Source: Anopheles merus (Eukaryota > Arthropoda > Insecta > Diptera > Culicidae). From it: a DNA stretch of 64,000 nt. The number at the start of each line of letters is the position of its first letter. Within the stretch, counting starts at the first letter, position 1. The notes under the pieces are model-generated. The model made no database searches. It saw only the letters and a list, made by a program, of their open reading frames with translations, and was not told the origin of the DNA. A program made the position numbers and the translations under genes. The stretch is from assembly GCF_017562075.2 (NCBI RefSeq), contig NC_054082.1, forward strand, positions 16,240,286 to 16,304,285. Reading direction: 5' to 3'. Positions 34,501 through 47,040 of this stretch are shown here, in pieces.

Positions 34501-35688
34501 TTCTCCATCATGCTCGTAGAACAATGTCCCGGATGAGTTTCTGTTCTTTCTTTCTTACTCCCATGTCACCCATGGTGATGGTGAATGCAGCAAAAAAAAA
34601 AGGGAAGCCGAGAGTTCCGCTTTACCATCACCATACCCAACTGGAGGTGTATAAAATATGCCTATTTAAGCACTGGCAGACAACCCACACCGACCGACCG
34701 AAAGGCGACCAAGTGTGAAGGTCCTAAATTGTGTCCTCCGCTCTGTCCGCTTTCCCGCTTCCCCCAAAACGGCCCTGCTGGAGCACGTCGCCACACGACA
34801 CGACACTCTGGGACTGGGGATAGCGATAAGCGTTCTGTTAAACACAGCACATTTTGTGTGATGATCACGGTGGAGGAGCCTTCTGCCTACGACCAACCCG
34901 TGCCATCATCTTCACCGACAAGGGCGCTGGTAGGCTCGTGTTTTCATCATAAGTCGTGCAGGAGCGTGTGCCGCTCAAGGTAAAGGTCGTTTCTTTTGGG
35001 GTCGAGTTTTAATTTTAAACCCTCATTTGCGTCACACCCCGTTACCTGGACCCCTTTTCCAAAGGGGAAAAGGGTAAGTGGTAGAGCAAGACCTACTGAG
35101 ACAGTAAGGATTGCACTAGGTGAGGACAATCAAACGGAAAGCCCAAAACACACATTAGTTGTACTTTCCCTTGTTGCTTGGATAAGACAAGCAATAAGAC
35201 AAATACATTTACTCTCACATACACACTCATAGATATAATTTCACACATACACACACACTAGAACGAGTCCTTCCGTCGTAGTTGACAGCGCTAAATATTT
35301 AATCGTGGGATCAGCGTCCGGTGACAAACGAGGGACAAAAACGCCCTGAAGGGAGATCGCTCAAGACGACAAGCTACGCGTCTTCGCTTCAGTTTCTTTC
35401 GTTTTTCTAGCATATTTTTTTGAAATAATTATTATTCACAAAATAAAAAAAATCCCCGATAAGAAATTAATATTTACCAGTCTAACCTTCTTCGCTCAGG
35501 TACAATGTCAATCATCAATACATACAAACCTGTGCCGTGCTTATAAAGACCTTCATTTTACACTCCCGATCGATGCTGCACGCCGTAAACGGAAAGTGTG
35601 GCATCGAGTGGTTGTTAGCATAAAAGATTAACGCACTTAAAACTCGTCCACCCTCATTCTCGACTCTATAAACCAGCGTGGGGAGCAT

Positions 35689-35871
<183 letters not shown>

Positions 35872-36349
35872 TCCACATATTAGTCGTAAGTGATGGCGGT
35901 GGGAAAATACGGCCATTAGCTGCCCAGACGGAACAGATGTTGCGCTGGGAAAGTTGGGCTCCTCAAGCCACCAGCAAGATCGGGCCGGGTGCACACGTAC
36001 CGAGAACACGCACTCGCGGCCCTGGCTGATGTCACGGGGCCCTTCGGTAAGCGTATTCCTAGCGGCCACGTAAGCCACCCCCAAGGACAAGCCCAACTTC
36101 TGTACCGGATGATCCCAATAGCGTCGACGCTTCTTACATTCGATTGATACGTCGAGCGGAAAGGACGTATCAAGTCGATTCGTCTATCCGTTTCGGAACG
36201 ATAGTGATAGAAATCTACCAGGCGCCAATCATAAACCGTTTACTGCTCGCGATAGGACACGCTTTGCTAACGTCTTGTGCATCGCGCAAACTAGTGATTG
36301 GAGTGTGGTTTTGTAGCTGTTTGTCGTTCTGTGCTCCACGTTGACTCTG

Positions 36350-36745
36350 TGTGTGTGGCTCTCGCTGAATTCAACAAGACTTTTCTGCAACAGAAGCATT
36401 TGCAAAGAATAACCGCGGCGCGACTTACGCGGTCTGACTTGCTGCTGCTGGTGCGCTGCTGCTGTGTGAAGCTGTGTACGGCAAACCGGCTACACAAGCG
36501 AATCGAACTATTTTCCTATCACGCTGCGCTTACCAGCGCCTGCTGCTGGTAGGCAAAGAATGTGGCAAAGTTTCATTTGGCTTGGTTCGTCTCCTTTGCG
36601 TTGAACGCGTGCACGGTTGCATCGCTAAGGTTTCGGTGTGAGCCGAGAAGTTGCAGATCGAAATCTCTTGGTGTGTGTGTGTGTGTGTGTGTGTGCCGTG
36701 GAAAGCATTGTGTTTAGTGAGAAGTGAAAAGAAAAGTGCTGAAAA
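36350..36745 (+). promoter_or_regulatory. Orco: Candidate 5' UTR exon and promoter region of Orco
   Basis: The Orco coding sequence begins directly after an acceptor (GTTCACAG|ATG), so a leader exon must lie upstream. The best donor is GAAAA|GTAAGT at 36746-36751, preceded by A-rich sequence without a long frame and a (GT)n tract at 36671-36695. The left limit is a guess; I see no clear TATA box. Confidence 0.35.
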
Positions 36746-37252
36746 GTAAGTATTCGATGTCGCTTCAACCTTTACACTTGACAAGGCGGAGATCTCAACC
36801 ATTTTTCTCGTTCGAATGTTAAGCGCAACATTTGATCCTTTCAAAACTGCGAGGCTGTGTGTGTGTGTGTGTGTGTGTGTGCTATCACCCCCCCCCCTTT
36901 TGTTCCTTCCCAAATATTTGCTTCTCGCAAATCAGGTCACAAAACGGTGCTCAATGTTGGCACAATCAAAGCTTTCCCCATTCATCTGCCCAAGCGTAGC
37001 ACAATTGTTTGTACGAGAGATTGGTACCGTTTGGCTCCAACCATTTGCAATTGTCCTTTCCTGCCACGTTTGCTGCCACTTCACTGCGCTCTTCTAAGTA
37101 CACAGAGTACACACACAGCTTAACTCTTCCCTGTAACTGTATGGCTTTGTATCTGTTACCTAAAAATCGATAAATCAATTAGTCTTCTGCCGACCACACC
37201 AAACGTAGCTACAAACGAGCTCGACTCGACCCGTTTCCCTCCCCGTTCACAG

Positions 37253-37691
37253 ATGCAAGTCCAGCCGACCAAGTACGTCGGCCTGGTCGCCGACCTGATG
37301 CCGAACATTCGGCTGATGCAGGCCAGCGGTCACTTTCTGTTCCGCTACGTCACCGGCCCGATACTGATCCGCAAGGTGTACTCCTGGTGGACGCTCGCCA
37401 TGGTGCTGATCCAGTTCTTCGCCATCCTCGGCAACCTGGCGACGAACGCGGACGACGTGAACGAGCTGACCGCCAACACGATCACGACCCTGTTCTTCAC
37501 GCACTCGGTCACCAAGTTCATCTACTTTGCGGTCAACTCGGAGAACTTCTACCGGACGCTCGCCATCTGGAACCAGACCAACACGCACCCGCTGTTTGCC
37601 GAATCGGACGCCCGGTACCATTCGATTGCGCTCGCCAAGATGCGGAAGCTGCTGGTGCTGGTGATGGCCACCACCGTCCTGTCGGTTGTCG
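37253..37691 (+). CDS. Orco: Orco coding exon 1
   Basis: 146 codons plus one base, from the ATG right after the acceptor to TCG|GTATGT. It encodes the intracellular N-terminus, transmembrane helices 1-2 and the start of helix 3 (KLLVLVMATTVLSVV). Confidence 0.97.
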
Positions 37692-40600
37692 GTATGTGTG
37701 TGGGTGTGTGTGACCGTTTGGGAAAGTGTCTTTGCGGCAGAACCCCAATCTACTGTTACGCTTGACTGGGTTTTTGGTTTTTTTTTTCTCGGTGGAGGGA
37801 CGGGATAAAATAACCGAAAGAATAATTGAGTCAACCCACAGGGGATGCAAGACATCGCAGGCAGAGAGTTTGGGTTTGATTTATCGCCGCACACCGAATA
37901 TCTTCACGGTTCATAAGCTTCACCGCGGTGCAAAGGGAACTCCCCATTTCCCTGTTTTCTTTTTTTTTCTCTCCTCTCGATAAATTACTCATCGCTTTTC
38001 GTCTTTTTTTTCGTTGTTGTTGCTTCTTTCTCCTTTCATCCGTACTAGCCTGGGTTACGATAACATTTTTCGGCGAGAGCGTGAAGACGGTGCTCGATAA
38101 AGCGACCAACGAGACGTACACGGTGGATATACCCCGGCTGCCCATCAAGTCCTGGTATCCGTGGAATGCAATGAGCGGACCGGCGTACATTTTCTCTTTC
38201 ATCTACCAGGTACGTTGGCGGAATGTCCTGCGCGTCACAGTTGGCAGTCAGTGTGCGGCAACACGGCGAAAAAATGGGACTAAAAACGGTCCTCACCGAG
38301 CCAACACATTCCTACAGCAATTGCATACCTTCGGGCGGCCGCGACTGGGCAATGCAGCTACAAAATCCCCGCCTAAAGTTATGCAATTCGAGCGTCAAAT
38401 GTTGCCTTGTTAGGGCTTTTTATGATAATAACCATTTTTTCGTCCTTCCGCTTATCAAACCCTGGCCGCGGGGGAAATCCATTTTCACTACAATGCCTAC
38501 AGCTTGTTTCAAGGTCAATCGAGCGGGTGGGAATCCTCCTTTTTTTATTCATTTTGCTAACGCCTCACCAACAAATTCTATGTTCTCAATGGCAAAGATT
38601 ACTGCGCGCACCAATCGCCCAACGGAACGACAAAAGAAAAGCGACGATTATGAAGATGTCCAAACCATTTGCCGCCCGACGCTCTATCCGATGATTTGCG
38701 GGATGGCTTTTACTTGCCTGCTACTTTCAGGCACAAAAGGAATTGAAACCAGCGCAGGCTCGTTTGACGTTGCGGAGGTTCTTCAGGCACTGAGGCTGAG
38801 TACTTAAATTGAACGATTTATACGATTCTGGATCCAGTTTTATGATGTGGCCCGCATTACAGTGGCAATTATACTCTGATGTTCATTCCATTGCATTTTG
38901 TAAGTTTGTGCTGGTACCGCACACCGTTCCGCCCGTAACGTACAATTCTTTTCAAACAGATTCAAAACGTGTGTAACGAATGATAACGAATGGACCGCAC
39001 TTGGAGGGTTGCGGAAAGTAACGTTTTAAAATATTCATCACAATCCTGTGCAAACTTGTGCTTAATTAATTGGTGCACAATAAGTTTAAGCTGTGGTGGC
39101 AGCTGTGTCGCGCTGCCCGCTGCCTTCCTTCCGAGCAAGCTTGGGCGCCAGCTCGTGCAAAATAATTTATTCCATCATTTTAATACAGCCGTTTGTGCAT
39201 TTTAATTAGCAAAGCAATATAAAAAGCAGCTAACCATCGCCATTAAAACAAAGTGCTTCCGGGCCCAATTGTTATGGCGGTGGAAGTAATGGTTTTCCCC
39301 GTGGAAGTTTCCTTTCCCACCGTGGGTACTTCACGATATTCTTGTCTTATAACAAGTGCATACAGAAAAAAAGAACGAATCCTCCATGCTCTAAGGGCCA
39401 GCTTGGTACCGCTTCCGCTTCGGGATGTCATAAAGTTTGATGGGTGTTTTTAACATTACTTCCGCTCTTAACCACCTCTTAATGGACTTTTCATGCTTGA
39501 GCTAAAGCCAAAACCAGCTACCAGTGGTACGCACCGGGCACGGTTGATTTCGGGCCTCATCCCCAGCTTTGCGCCACCAATATTGCCTTCATTAATCTGT
39601 ACTCTCGGAGCGTTAGGGCCCGCGGACGAGTCCTCGTTGTAATGCACCGCCATGCCACGGGGCGGGATAATCCGTTGGGACAGCGCGAAAGCGACTACCG
39701 CGGACGGATTGGTTCGACCGCGCTACAGCACATTTTATGCTTCACAGATTTACTTCCTGCTGTTTTCGATGGTCCAGAGCAATCTCGCGGATGTCATGTT
39801 CTGCTCCTGGTTGCTGCTAGCCTGCGAGCAGCTGCAACATTTGAAGGTAGGTACGGTAGCAAACGTGGTTGTCTGTCTACATCCGCTTGTAGCATTATCC
39901 TTATCGACGTGTAGTGTTAGCGGTAAAAGAGGAAGCGATAAAAAAGCAACATTCTCTCACACCCGACTTCTCTCTTTATTTTCTCGCTCTCTCTCTCTCT
40001 CTCCATCTCGCTCGGGCAGGGTATTATGCGATCGCTGATGGAGCTTTCGGCCTCGCTGGACACCTACCGGCCCAACTCTTCGCAACTGTTCCGAGCAATT
40101 TCAGCCGGTTCCAAATCGGAGCTGATCATCAACGAAGGTATGTGAAACGTGTACTCGTGGCAGACGGACTCTCTTCACAACCATTTCACAACACAACCCC
40201 CTGGTAGTTCATTTCAATGACCTTAACACTCGCCAAGCTAAGCGAGACAGTGGGGACAGTGGGAAAGAGAGAACAAAAAAAAAACACACCACCCGTACGA
40301 CATCATCGCTACGTACCGGTAGTTCAGGATGAGGAAATAAAGCGCTAGGGGAATGAAAGTGCGACAGAATGATAAAACAATCCCCACCCAGACCCCCAGC
40401 CAGGCGAACGGATGTAGTGTGCGAAGCGAGCAAAAAAAGTCAAATAAATTGAAGTTTAAAAATAGATTTTCCCCGTCCATCCGTGGCGGAGCGTAAAGCC
40501 CGGCGGACGACTTCGAGCACGGCGACCGTGTACAGTACTGTGCCACAGTTGTAGGACGAATAAGCTTCTTTTTCTTTTTTGATATCCTTTTTTCCTGGAC

Positions 40601-43119
40601 ATTTGTTTGCGTTCGCAACGTTAGACGAGCTTAGTGCCGTGTTGCTCTAATTGCTATTTATTGTAAAGCACTTCCAAATAGAAGATCGGTTCTCTCCGAT
40701 TTAATCTTTCGCGCCTGTGCGCCTGAAACTATGCACTGTGCTGTGAAACCGTCAAGCTCGAGCACGACGAATGGCCACCGTACCACACCCGTGGTGCCCA
40801 AAGCGCAACGCGAATTGCATGTTAACAAACCTTTGCCTACCATCCAATCCGTGCGAAATTGCCCGCTCTCCTTCTCTCTTGCGCATTCGGTGTATCGAAC
40901 GGTTTTGCAGCGATGCTCCGTTTTATTTTTGCTCTTGATCTCTTGCTGTGCTCACTTTCATCTCATGTTTTGCCTGACGGTGGTGGGATTTCGAAAAAAA
41001 GAGAGATTTCTTCTACGTATGTGTGTGTGGTTTTTTTTTTAAATACTCGCTCCAGGTCGTGTTGAGCGCTGCAGGACCGATCGGAGCTAGTTTATTATCA
41101 GCTTTAGTGTTTATCCCACCCATGCCCCACATCACGCCCCTGGAGAGTGGGGGAAGCTTAAGTCCAATGTAATTTACCGTGTTTCTGTCGTTCGTCACCT
41201 TCTTCGTCGATGGGGATTGGTGCGGTTGGCACGATAAAAGCCCACTGCACGTTACGAACCGAGGGAAAGGTCTTTTTGTAGGCCTAGCAACGGTCCTCAT
41301 TCACCGCATGGGGGTGTAGCTCAGATGGTAGAGCGCTCGCTTAGCATGTGTGAGGTACCGGGATCGATACCCGGCATCTCCAAACCCACACGATCGTTTT
41401 TTAAGAAGGTTTTTAGGAGAGATATTAACGCGGGTATTGTGCTTCTCTCTAGGTTGGTGGAAGAGTAGATGAGGAGATGACAAGGGAGAAGGAACATGTG
41501 TAGTACGTGTTTGATAGCAAACACACAAACAACAACATCATCTCTGATAATAATCTGATGTGTGATGTGTGTATTGTTGTTGTGCTGCCCTTTCCCACTC
41601 CTTGTATCTTCCTCTCTCTCCTGTTCTCAACTCCCAAAAGAATTGTTTCGAGTCCTCAGTTCCTCGTAAAGATCCTTTCGAGATACTTTTTTTCCTTTTT
41701 ATTATTTATTCCACGAGCCTCTGACATAAGTAGCCTTCCGCTTATTTCCTTCTCCTTGCACTAGTCAGTCCTCTGTAGGGCGTCATTTTGAGGTTTACAC
41801 ATTTCCCACCGACGCCTGATTGTTACATTGTCATCTACATTGCTTTCCGTTTACCGTCCCGCTTTTTTATCACGCTACCACAGAAAAGGATCCGGACGTT
41901 AAGGACTTTGATCTGAGCGGCATCTACAGCTCGAAGGCGGACTGGGGCGCCCAGTTCCGTGCGCCGTCGACGCTGCAAACGTTCGACGAGAATGGCAGGA
42001 ACGGAAATCCGAACGGGCTTACCCGGAAACAGGAAATGATGGTGCGCAGCGCCATCAAGTACTGGGTCGAGCGGCACAAGCACGTTGTACGGTAGGTATG
42101 GTAATTTCTAAGGTGTGGTGTGAAGCCTCCAGATTCCATGAAAAAGGGATACCTTACCACAGTAAGAGCTTGTTTTGCTGGACTTACATTCTTGGGCGTA
42201 TTGTTGGCTGTTGTTCTGAAACCGGTTGCAATATCGTTTTGCGAAGAAATTCTGTGTAAAGCGTATTACAATCTCATTCCTACGTTAATCTGTACCAATT
42301 GTGACAGCCCCGTCCCAAAACAGGCCTAATTCGTACCAGAAAAACCACAAGATGTTTGTAAGCATCGACACGCCCGAAGCTTTCAATCCAGCCAAGGCGC
42401 CACTACTGTTGACGTGACTTTTTGCACGTTCGCACTCTCCCTCTCCCATTCTTTCCCAACCAATCGTCGCTCAGCCAGCATCGCCCGGAGTGAAGTTTTT
42501 ATTTGAACGATTTCACCCGTATCGATTTTCCACTAAACATGCTTAAATCGTTTCACAAAGCTCCCCCAAAATCCCATTTCACCAATCCACCAATTTGAAG
42601 TCCGTCGTCCTTTGTGTCCTTGTGTTTGTATGTTTGTGTGAGCTGGAGACATGGGGGAGTGAGAAACCGAACAACCTCTTGCCGTTGCCACGAACATCGA
42701 ACAGCACCAAGATAAGCATCCCTTTTTCTCTGGCCGATGTCTCCGATATCTGGATCCCGCTTGCGAGCGAGGCAACAAAAAAAAAAGGCGAACTGGAAAC
42801 TGGCTGACCTCACCCGGGGCGAGGAAAAAGCGTAGAGATTACGGCGAGCAGCACGAGTTGTGATTTCTTCTTCTTCTGGTTCCATAAATCGCTGACGGTT
42901 TCCATTACCGCCTGCGGAGTGCACACACGTGAAGGGAAAGCGAAAACGTTTAGCTTCCAGCAGCAACAGCAGCACCCGAAGCAGCAGCAGCAGCGCGGCA
43001 AATTGAATCATCCTGACGCGATGAGTTGTCTGGGTTTCGGGTCGGTGGCTTACAGCATCACACCATCTGCTGCAGCTAATACAGCTGTAAATTTCGTTAG
43101 ACATAGACTTGATTTTACA

Positions 43120-43210
<91 letters not shown>

Positions 43211-46200
43211 ATATATATACACACAGCTATAGATTTGTCGCTCGGCGTATGGCTCTGTACGGCGTACCGTACATGCCGCGAGCCGTATTGCTGCTGGTTG
43301 CGATACGGATCACGTCCGATTCGTTTCAGCCTGCGTGTTTTTGGTGAAGATCCTCATCGATGACCCACTTTCGGTGTGTCGAGAGGTTAAGCTCGATTCA
43401 AGGAGCCATTGTGCCAGTGTTCATTTTAAGATTGCGATAAGCTTTTGATCGAAATAGTGCATCAAACATTGATTTCTTTTCTATTCCAGACTATTGCCAA
43501 CTTCATTGCTATTTTTTTAGCGGGTATACAGTAAATTGCATACTTTAAGGCGTAATTTTCTAATGTAACGTTCTGTATGCAGAAACGCCTTAGATTATGC
43601 AATTTAAATAGAACTGCTTCTTTGTCATTCAAGTTAAGGCTTATTAAGGAACTTATTGTGTAATTTCATTTTTTAACAGCAAATAGTTAGCACAGTTTGT
43701 AATGTCATTCCCTCGAGAAAGTTTCTTGTCAGTCCGCCTTTGTATCACAGCAACGACCAAACCTGCTCATGATTGCTGCTCGTTCCATAGCTGTTTTGAA
43801 CGTTATTTCCGATTCCTGTGCTTTCCCGCTTTTCTTACACTCAAGCACAATGGTTCAGATTTCGCTCTTATTTTATTGACCCACTGCTTTCGTGCTGCAG
43901 CCCGTGGAAACAATGCGCCAAGCTCAGCATCCAGCCATGCATGTAAAATGAGCCACGCGACAGATTTTAGACATCGCTTTCGCTCTGCACCGGCGGTGGT
44001 TTTATTCTTGTTTCCGATTCCCACGCCCATTCGTACCGGGTCCGTCCGCAGGCCCGAAACCGTAAGCCGTGCGGGGAATTACGCAATCGAAACGAGCCAG
44101 AAAATGAGCACGCCAAATGCAAAGAAAATCCCCTTTTGAGTGGTGCTCCTGCCACCACTCATCTCCCCGACTGGTGGGTGAAAAACCTTGTGCGCACCTT
44201 TCCTTGCCAGAAAAATGCTACGCTCGCACAAAAACATGTTCGCCCGGTGAAGCTGCGTATGTTGCAGAAGCTCAAAACCAACGCCGCCAGCAAACATCAA
44301 CAATTTCTATTCAAACACCCAACGTAGCACCCGAACCGGGTGCACTGTACTCAGTATGGGAAGTACGAACGATGCTCAGAATGTCCCGCGCGCTGCTTTC
44401 GATGCCCGTTTCGGAGCGGCAAGCCATCGCTTGCCAACGTTGGCGATGTCTTTTACCCGTGGATTTGAATTTTCTGAATATTACAGGCGGGCGCGGTTTG
44501 CCCGCAAGGTTGTTGCTTCCCACACGCGCATTGCTTTCCGTACCGCGGTGGTGCGAGTTTTCAACGCAACCTTCTGCAAGCAACGCCACAACGCCTGGGA
44601 GCGATATTTAACAGAAACAAGAACATCCCGAACCTCAGTACATGCCGTGATTTGCCTGTTGGGAATGCTTTTGTGAGCGTATGAGTTGAGCGAGCTCTAT
44701 TTTCCCAGCGATGGGTGGCATTTGTGTGGCATGCTATCGTCAGCTTTTCTTGAATCTTTACCTCTCCCTCCGCCTCCATTAGCACACGCGTATGGAAAAT
44801 GGGTGTAACGGATCAGAACGGATTTTCCGCGACAGACTTAATAAAGCGAAAGCAACGCGTTTTTTTTTTGCATGTTTAGTGTTTATGAGTTTTATGCCGT
44901 TACTTTGCAATATAAAATAGCACAAAAAGAAAAGTTTTTTTGTACGCGGATTACAATGAATGTATCAGTATATTTCGTGAAACATTCATTTCATGCTGTT
45001 AACGCTCAAATAGAATTGTTTCGTAACACGGATTGCATACCTTGCCGGTATCGGTTACATTTTCGCCTAACAGTATGCAATCTGTACAGCTTTGTTGTTT
45101 AATGAGTGCGTTGGTTGTACAATATTTATTTAAACCGCGTGATTTATCTCACATATTGCAAATAATGTCGATCTGTATCGATTATTCACACAAAACACAT
45201 CGCAGAACCAGTGTAGCCCAATGGGCTCTTTATTGAATTACCACGAACAAATCAACCTGATGCCCGGGTCCGTGTGCAAACAGCTTGCGCCGATGCCGCT
45301 CGGCGTTTCGTGCACTAGCGTGCTGCCATTTCGCTGCCCTCACCGAACAGATAAACAGAAGGGCAACTCTTGTGAGCATCGCAATGCCCGCCAGAAGTTC
45401 CGTCGAAAATGGGCCAAAATTCAATTTGACGCTTTTACCCGCGAACAATTGCGCGAAGGCTGTCAAGTGTGTTCCACGAACTGCGACAACACACAAACAC
45501 CAATGTTATCGTTTCGGCCTGTTTCCCGGTACAAAGCGTGTGGCGCTATGTGGCATGCCGATTCCCCGACAGAGTGATCGATAGTAAATGTCGCCTATCC
45601 GGTAGCATTCAATTTCCTTTCGCTCCTCGCAAACAAAGCCCATTCTGGAGAGGCGTGGTGAAGCTTTGAAAGGCATTGTGAAACAAATGTCCTGGTCCGG
45701 AGAGATGCTGGGAAAAGCAAACAAGGCCCCGCCACCGCTGCCACCGTCAATCGATCATGCATGATGTGATTAATATTTGTGTTATTCACCTGCGTATCTA
45801 TGCGTTCGTCGTGTCGTTCGATTTCCGGAGTCAAGCAAAGAGCGACTCCATTTGGGTTTGGTTTTTGCAGAGAAAAGTCAAAACACTCGCACAAAAACAT
45901 CCTCCATTTCAAATGCCTACACTTGTCACACTCTCCCTCTCTCTTTCTCTCTCGTTTTGCCCCGTTGCAGTCTCGTTTCAGCAATCGGAGATACGTACGG
46001 TCCTGCCCTGCTGCTGCACATGCTGACCTCCACCATCAAGCTGACGCTGCTCGCCTACCAGGCAACGAAAATCGACGGTGTCAACGTGTACGGATTGACC
46101 GTAATCGGATATTTGTGCTACGCGTTGGCTCAGGTTTTCCTGTTTTGCATCTTTGGTAATCGGCTCATCGAGGAGGTACGTGCGCTCGGCGTGTTGCCGG

Positions 46201-46684
46201 GGAAAAAGCATTCTCCCCCCCCCCCCCCCCCCACCATATCGCTTCATTCTCCCAGATCACACATTTGCATCACAAAGCCAGCACACTTTTGCATCGCCGC
46301 TGCCATCTCGGCTGCTGAATGTGTTTCACTCTCCCATACCTCTCCCGTACAGAGCTCATCCGTGATGGAGGCGGCCTATTCCTGCCACTGGTACGACGGG
46401 TCCGAGGAGGCAAAAACCTTCGTCCAGATCGTTTGTCAGCAGTGCCAGAAGGCGATGACTATTTCCGGAGCCAAGTTTTTCACCGTTTCGCTCGATCTGT
46501 TTGCTTCGGTAAGTGTAGCCCGGTGGCTGGCACAGACCAGGCTGGCAAAACAGGCAGTTTGGCTCTACCGTGACGGGTTGTATGTTTGTGTCTTTTTTTT
46601 TTTGCTATCATTCTCGTGTCCCTTCCTTTCCAGGTTCTTGGAGCCGTTGTCACCTACTTCATGGTGCTGGTGCAGCTGAAGTAA
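37253..46684 (+). CDS. Orco: Odorant receptor co-receptor Orco (AgOr7-type), eight coding exons
   Basis: Obligate partner of the tuning odorant receptors: it forms ligand-gated cation channels with them and carries them into the dendrites of olfactory neurons. Exons: 37253-37691, 38049-38209, 39748-39846, 40020-40137, 41884-42091, 45971-46175, 46353-46508 and 46634-46684. They join in phase to 478 aa plus stop; all introns are GT-AG. The protein begins MQVQPTKYVGLVADLMPNIR and ends VLGAVVTYFMVLVQLK, as in known Anopheles Orco. It is a seven-transmembrane receptor with the N-terminus inside the cell. The putative calmodulin-binding segment SAIKYWVER is at 328-336, and the conserved C-terminal helix 7 (pore region) is in exons 7-8. 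Introns 4 (1.7 kb) and 5 (3.9 kb) are large and hold, respectively, a tRNA-Ala gene and a CA microsatellite with hairpin elements. Confidence 0.98.
38049..38209 (+). CDS. Orco: Orco coding exon 2
   Basis: Completes the split Ala147, continues WVTITFFGESVKTVLDKATN and ends at Gln200 in phase 0. It includes a potential N-glycosylation site NET in the large extracellular loop. Confidence 0.97.
38319..38388. repeat. Short hairpin element, TTGCATA family, copy in Orco intron 2
   Basis: AATTGCATACCTTCGGGCGG at the left; the right end reads AATTGCATAACTTTAGGCGG on the other strand. The outer 10 bases are a perfect inverted repeat. Total about 70 bp. Confidence 0.6.
39748..39846 (+). CDS. Orco: Orco coding exon 3
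   Basis: 33 codons, phase 0 on both sides, IYFLLFSMVQSNLADVMFCS onward to HLK: transmembrane helix 4. Confidence 0.96.
40020..40137 (+). CDS. Orco: Orco coding exon 4
   Basis: GIMRSLMELSASLDTYRPNS to ELIINE plus one base, before a GTATGT donor: first part of the long intracellular loop 2 that distinguishes Orco from tuning receptors. Confidence 0.96.
41310..41382 (+). tRNA. tRNA-Ala (anticodon AGC) inside Orco intron 4, with a stem mismatch
   Basis: 73 nt, same strand as Orco. It differs from the copy at 27240-27312 by one base: the 3' side of the anticodon stem is GTGTG instead of GTGAG, giving a T-T mismatch at the second pair (positions 28 and 42). Acceptor, D and T stems, A and B boxes and loop TTAGCAT are otherwise identical. 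A TTTTTT terminator follows at 41397-41402. It may be a working gene with a weakened stem or an early pseudogene. Confidence 0.9.
41397..41402 (+). terminator. RNA polymerase III terminator of the intronic tRNA-Ala
   Basis: Six T residues starting 15 nt after the tRNA 3' end. Being inside an RNA polymerase II intron does not prevent its use. Confidence 0.75.
41884..42091 (+). CDS. Orco: Orco coding exon 5
   Basis: Rest of intracellular loop 2, from EKDPDVKDFDLSGIYSSKAD to the calmodulin-binding-type SAIKYWVERHKHVV; ends two bases into Arg342. The donor is ACG|GTAGGT. Confidence 0.97.
43125..43208. repeat. (AC)42 microsatellite in Orco intron 5
   Basis: 84 bp of perfect AC repeat followed by GTATATATATACACAC, an alternating purine-pyrimidine extension. 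Confidence 0.97.
43532..43606. repeat. Short hairpin element, TTGCATA family, best-preserved copy
   Basis: Arms of 22 bp at 43532-43553 and 43585-43606 match at 20 positions as inverted repeats, separated by 31 bp. The left arm contains TTGCATACTTTAAGGCG. It lies in Orco intron 5. Confidence 0.65.
45031..45082. repeat. Short hairpin element, TTGCATA family, second copy in Orco intron 5
   Basis: GATTGCATAC (45031-45040) and GTATGCAATC (45073-45082) are perfect inverted repeats. The inner bases CTTGCCGG and CGCCTAAC partly fit the family consensus. Total 52 bp. Confidence 0.55.
45971..46175 (+). CDS. Orco: Orco coding exon 6
   Basis: Completes Arg342, then LVSAIGDTYGPALLLHMLTS and transmembrane helices 5-6, ending FGNRLIEE in phase 0 at GAG|GTACGT. 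Confidence 0.97.
46353..46508 (+). CDS. Orco: Orco coding exon 7
   Basis: 52 codons, SSSVMEAAYSCHWYDGSEEA to FTVSLDLFAS: intracellular loop 3 with the conserved CHWYDGSEEAK motif, and the start of helix 7. Confidence 0.97.
46634..46684 (+). CDS. Orco: Orco coding exon 8
   Basis: 16 codons plus TAA: VLGAVVTYFMVLVQLK, the conserved end of helix 7 that lines the channel pore in Orco structures. Confidence 0.97.
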   Translation, partial: VLGAVVTYFMVLVQLK

Positions 46685-47040
46685 ACAGCCGTGGTGCGGA
46701 AGGATATGTTTTTTTTTCTTCGCTCGTTCGGTTGTTTGTTTGTGCACACTTCTTGGACACTTTCTCTACTGCAAAGGTTTAACAAACAGCAGCAACAAAA
46801 AATCCCTAGCTTTTTTTACAGATCTTTGCAAAATGATTAGATTTTAATAGATTAACAGTGCTTGATTAGCTGTCCGGTAGCAACCGGGGCTGAAGAACGA
46901 TGTTTTGGTAAAAGTACAAACGGAACGTTAGAGATTGAAACAACAGAAGAGTGATATTTATGCAAAGCTCAGCTAGGGAAATCTATGTATGTGTGATTTG
47001 CGCTCATCAAGCACTGTATGTGCCTTTCAAGTAGTGCAGC

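Noticed and set aside
37247..37894. 215-codon - strand frame opposite Orco exon 1
   Set aside because: Antisense shadow of a GC-rich coding exon with no domain of its own.
44117..45577. Frames of 60-164 codons inside Orco intron 5
   Set aside because: They overlap in several frames, carry no known domain and lie within a spliced intron; no independent promoter or splice evidence.
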